Assembly: GCA_963808615.1 (NCBI GenBank)
Contig: CAWEGV010000010.1
Span: 1 to 64,000 of the forward strand
Length of the DNA: 64,000 nucleotides
Source: Palsa-504 sp963808615
Lineage (GTDB): Bacteria > Actinomycetota > Actinomycetes > Streptosporangiales > Streptosporangiaceae
Direction: 5' to 3'
The notes beneath the pieces were generated by a model. The model ran no database searches, had not been told where the DNA came from, and worked only from the letters and a program-made list of their open reading frames with translations. Positions 63,749-64,000 of this stretch are shown here, in pieces (the stretch's first letter is position 1; each line of letters starts with the position of its first letter). A program made the position numbers and the translations under genes.

Positions 63749-64000
63749 TGACACGCAGTGAGCGACCATGCAACGTGTAAAGAAGCCTCCAAGACATCGA
63801 CCCTTGAATCAGGTGCCGGACGCTGAGTTGCCCTTGGTTCGGGACCGGATCGAAGCACTTGGAGGCCGGCGCTTCGGCCTGATCGAGACCCTGCCCTGCT
63901 CGCCCGCCGATCGGTCGCCACGTGGGGGGCGACGAGCGGTTCGAGACCTTGGCCGCACGCCGGCCGCAGTGGAGAGCGCGCGTTGCCCAGCTCGCCGAAG
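63749..64000. other. End of window, partial ORF and inverted repeat
   Basis: A rightward ORF from ATG 63772 reads VPDAELPLVRDRIEAL, then LGGRRFGLIETLPC, and would join a natural-looking GDERFETLAARRPQW if one G of the run 63924-63929 were lost; it runs off the edge. An inverted repeat GCCTCCAAG / CTTGGAGGC sits at 63785 and 63858. Confidence 0.35.

Noticed and set aside
1..64000. CRISPR array
   Set aside because: No regularly spaced short repeats were seen; the repeats found are isolated pairs.

Overview
The window is very GC-rich DNA with actinomycete hallmarks: an ECF sigma factor with a membrane partner, a mycothiol-dependent maleylpyruvate-isomerase-type enzyme, MalT-like LuxR regulators, DUF5753 and DUF1622 proteins, and frequent GTG starts with GGAGG-type ribosome sites. 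It most likely comes from a soil-type member of the Actinomycetota; genus cannot be told from the sequence. Gene order is patchy, many genes are single units, and remnants of mobile DNA are scattered through it.

Layout. 0-3.7 kb: end of an ECF sigma gene with a membrane partner, a lipoprotein, and a frameshifted IS66 transposase. 3.9-10.1 kb: a 1109-aa HTH/P-loop/35-residue-repeat protein with a divergent small membrane protein, a HigB/HigA-like toxin-antitoxin pair, a frameshifted tyrosine integrase and a decayed MmcQ/YjbR gene. 10.2-23 kb: TetR/mycothiol-enzyme pair, a multi-pass membrane protein, an NTF2-like protein, a sulfotransferase, a rhodanese, a methyltransferase, a nitronate monooxygenase, and a TetR/NTF2-like divergent pair with a perfect palindromic operator. 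23.5-30 kb: IS110-family element, small membrane protein, lipoprotein propeller, SRPBCC protein, dodecin and cold-shock protein. 30.6-42 kb: a stress block with UspA joined in frame to a carboxymuconolactone-decarboxylase-like domain, two divergent MalT-like regulators, a ClC channel, DUF2252 and a YihY/BrkB protein. 42.3-54.6 kb: formylglycine-generating enzyme, SulP transporter (frameshifted), a large uncharacterised protein, a DyP-peroxidase operon with a second DyP remnant, a full arylsulfatase and a potassium channel. 56-64 kb: RelE-type toxin-antitoxin, decayed regulators, a methyltransferase, and a tightly coupled operon of a PLP Cys/Met-type enzyme, a NifU-like protein and an ATP-grasp ligase.

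How the genes may work together. The formylglycine-generating enzyme has both catalytic cysteines and the arylsulfatase has a CSPTR site, so the first should activate the second; SulP could move sulfate. The UspA/CMD, LuxR, ClC, DUF2252, YihY and DyP genes read as a general stress island. The PLP-NifU-ATP-grasp operon, joined by two 4-bp overlaps, is the best candidate for an undescribed pathway, probably sulfur-related.

Mobile-DNA signature. Three copies of the 3' half of a tRNA-Met(CAU)-like gene lie in the same orientation at 13.55, 30.46 and 55.94 kb, each near a pair of direct repeats spaced 12 bp. They look like attachment-site copies left by successive integrations of related elements. 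A separate 34-bp perfect repeat lies 5' of the broken integrase and again at 25.86 kb. At least nine reading frames are broken by single-base indels, several in homopolymers; this could be real decay or long-read assembly error, and it affects how the pseudogene calls should be read.
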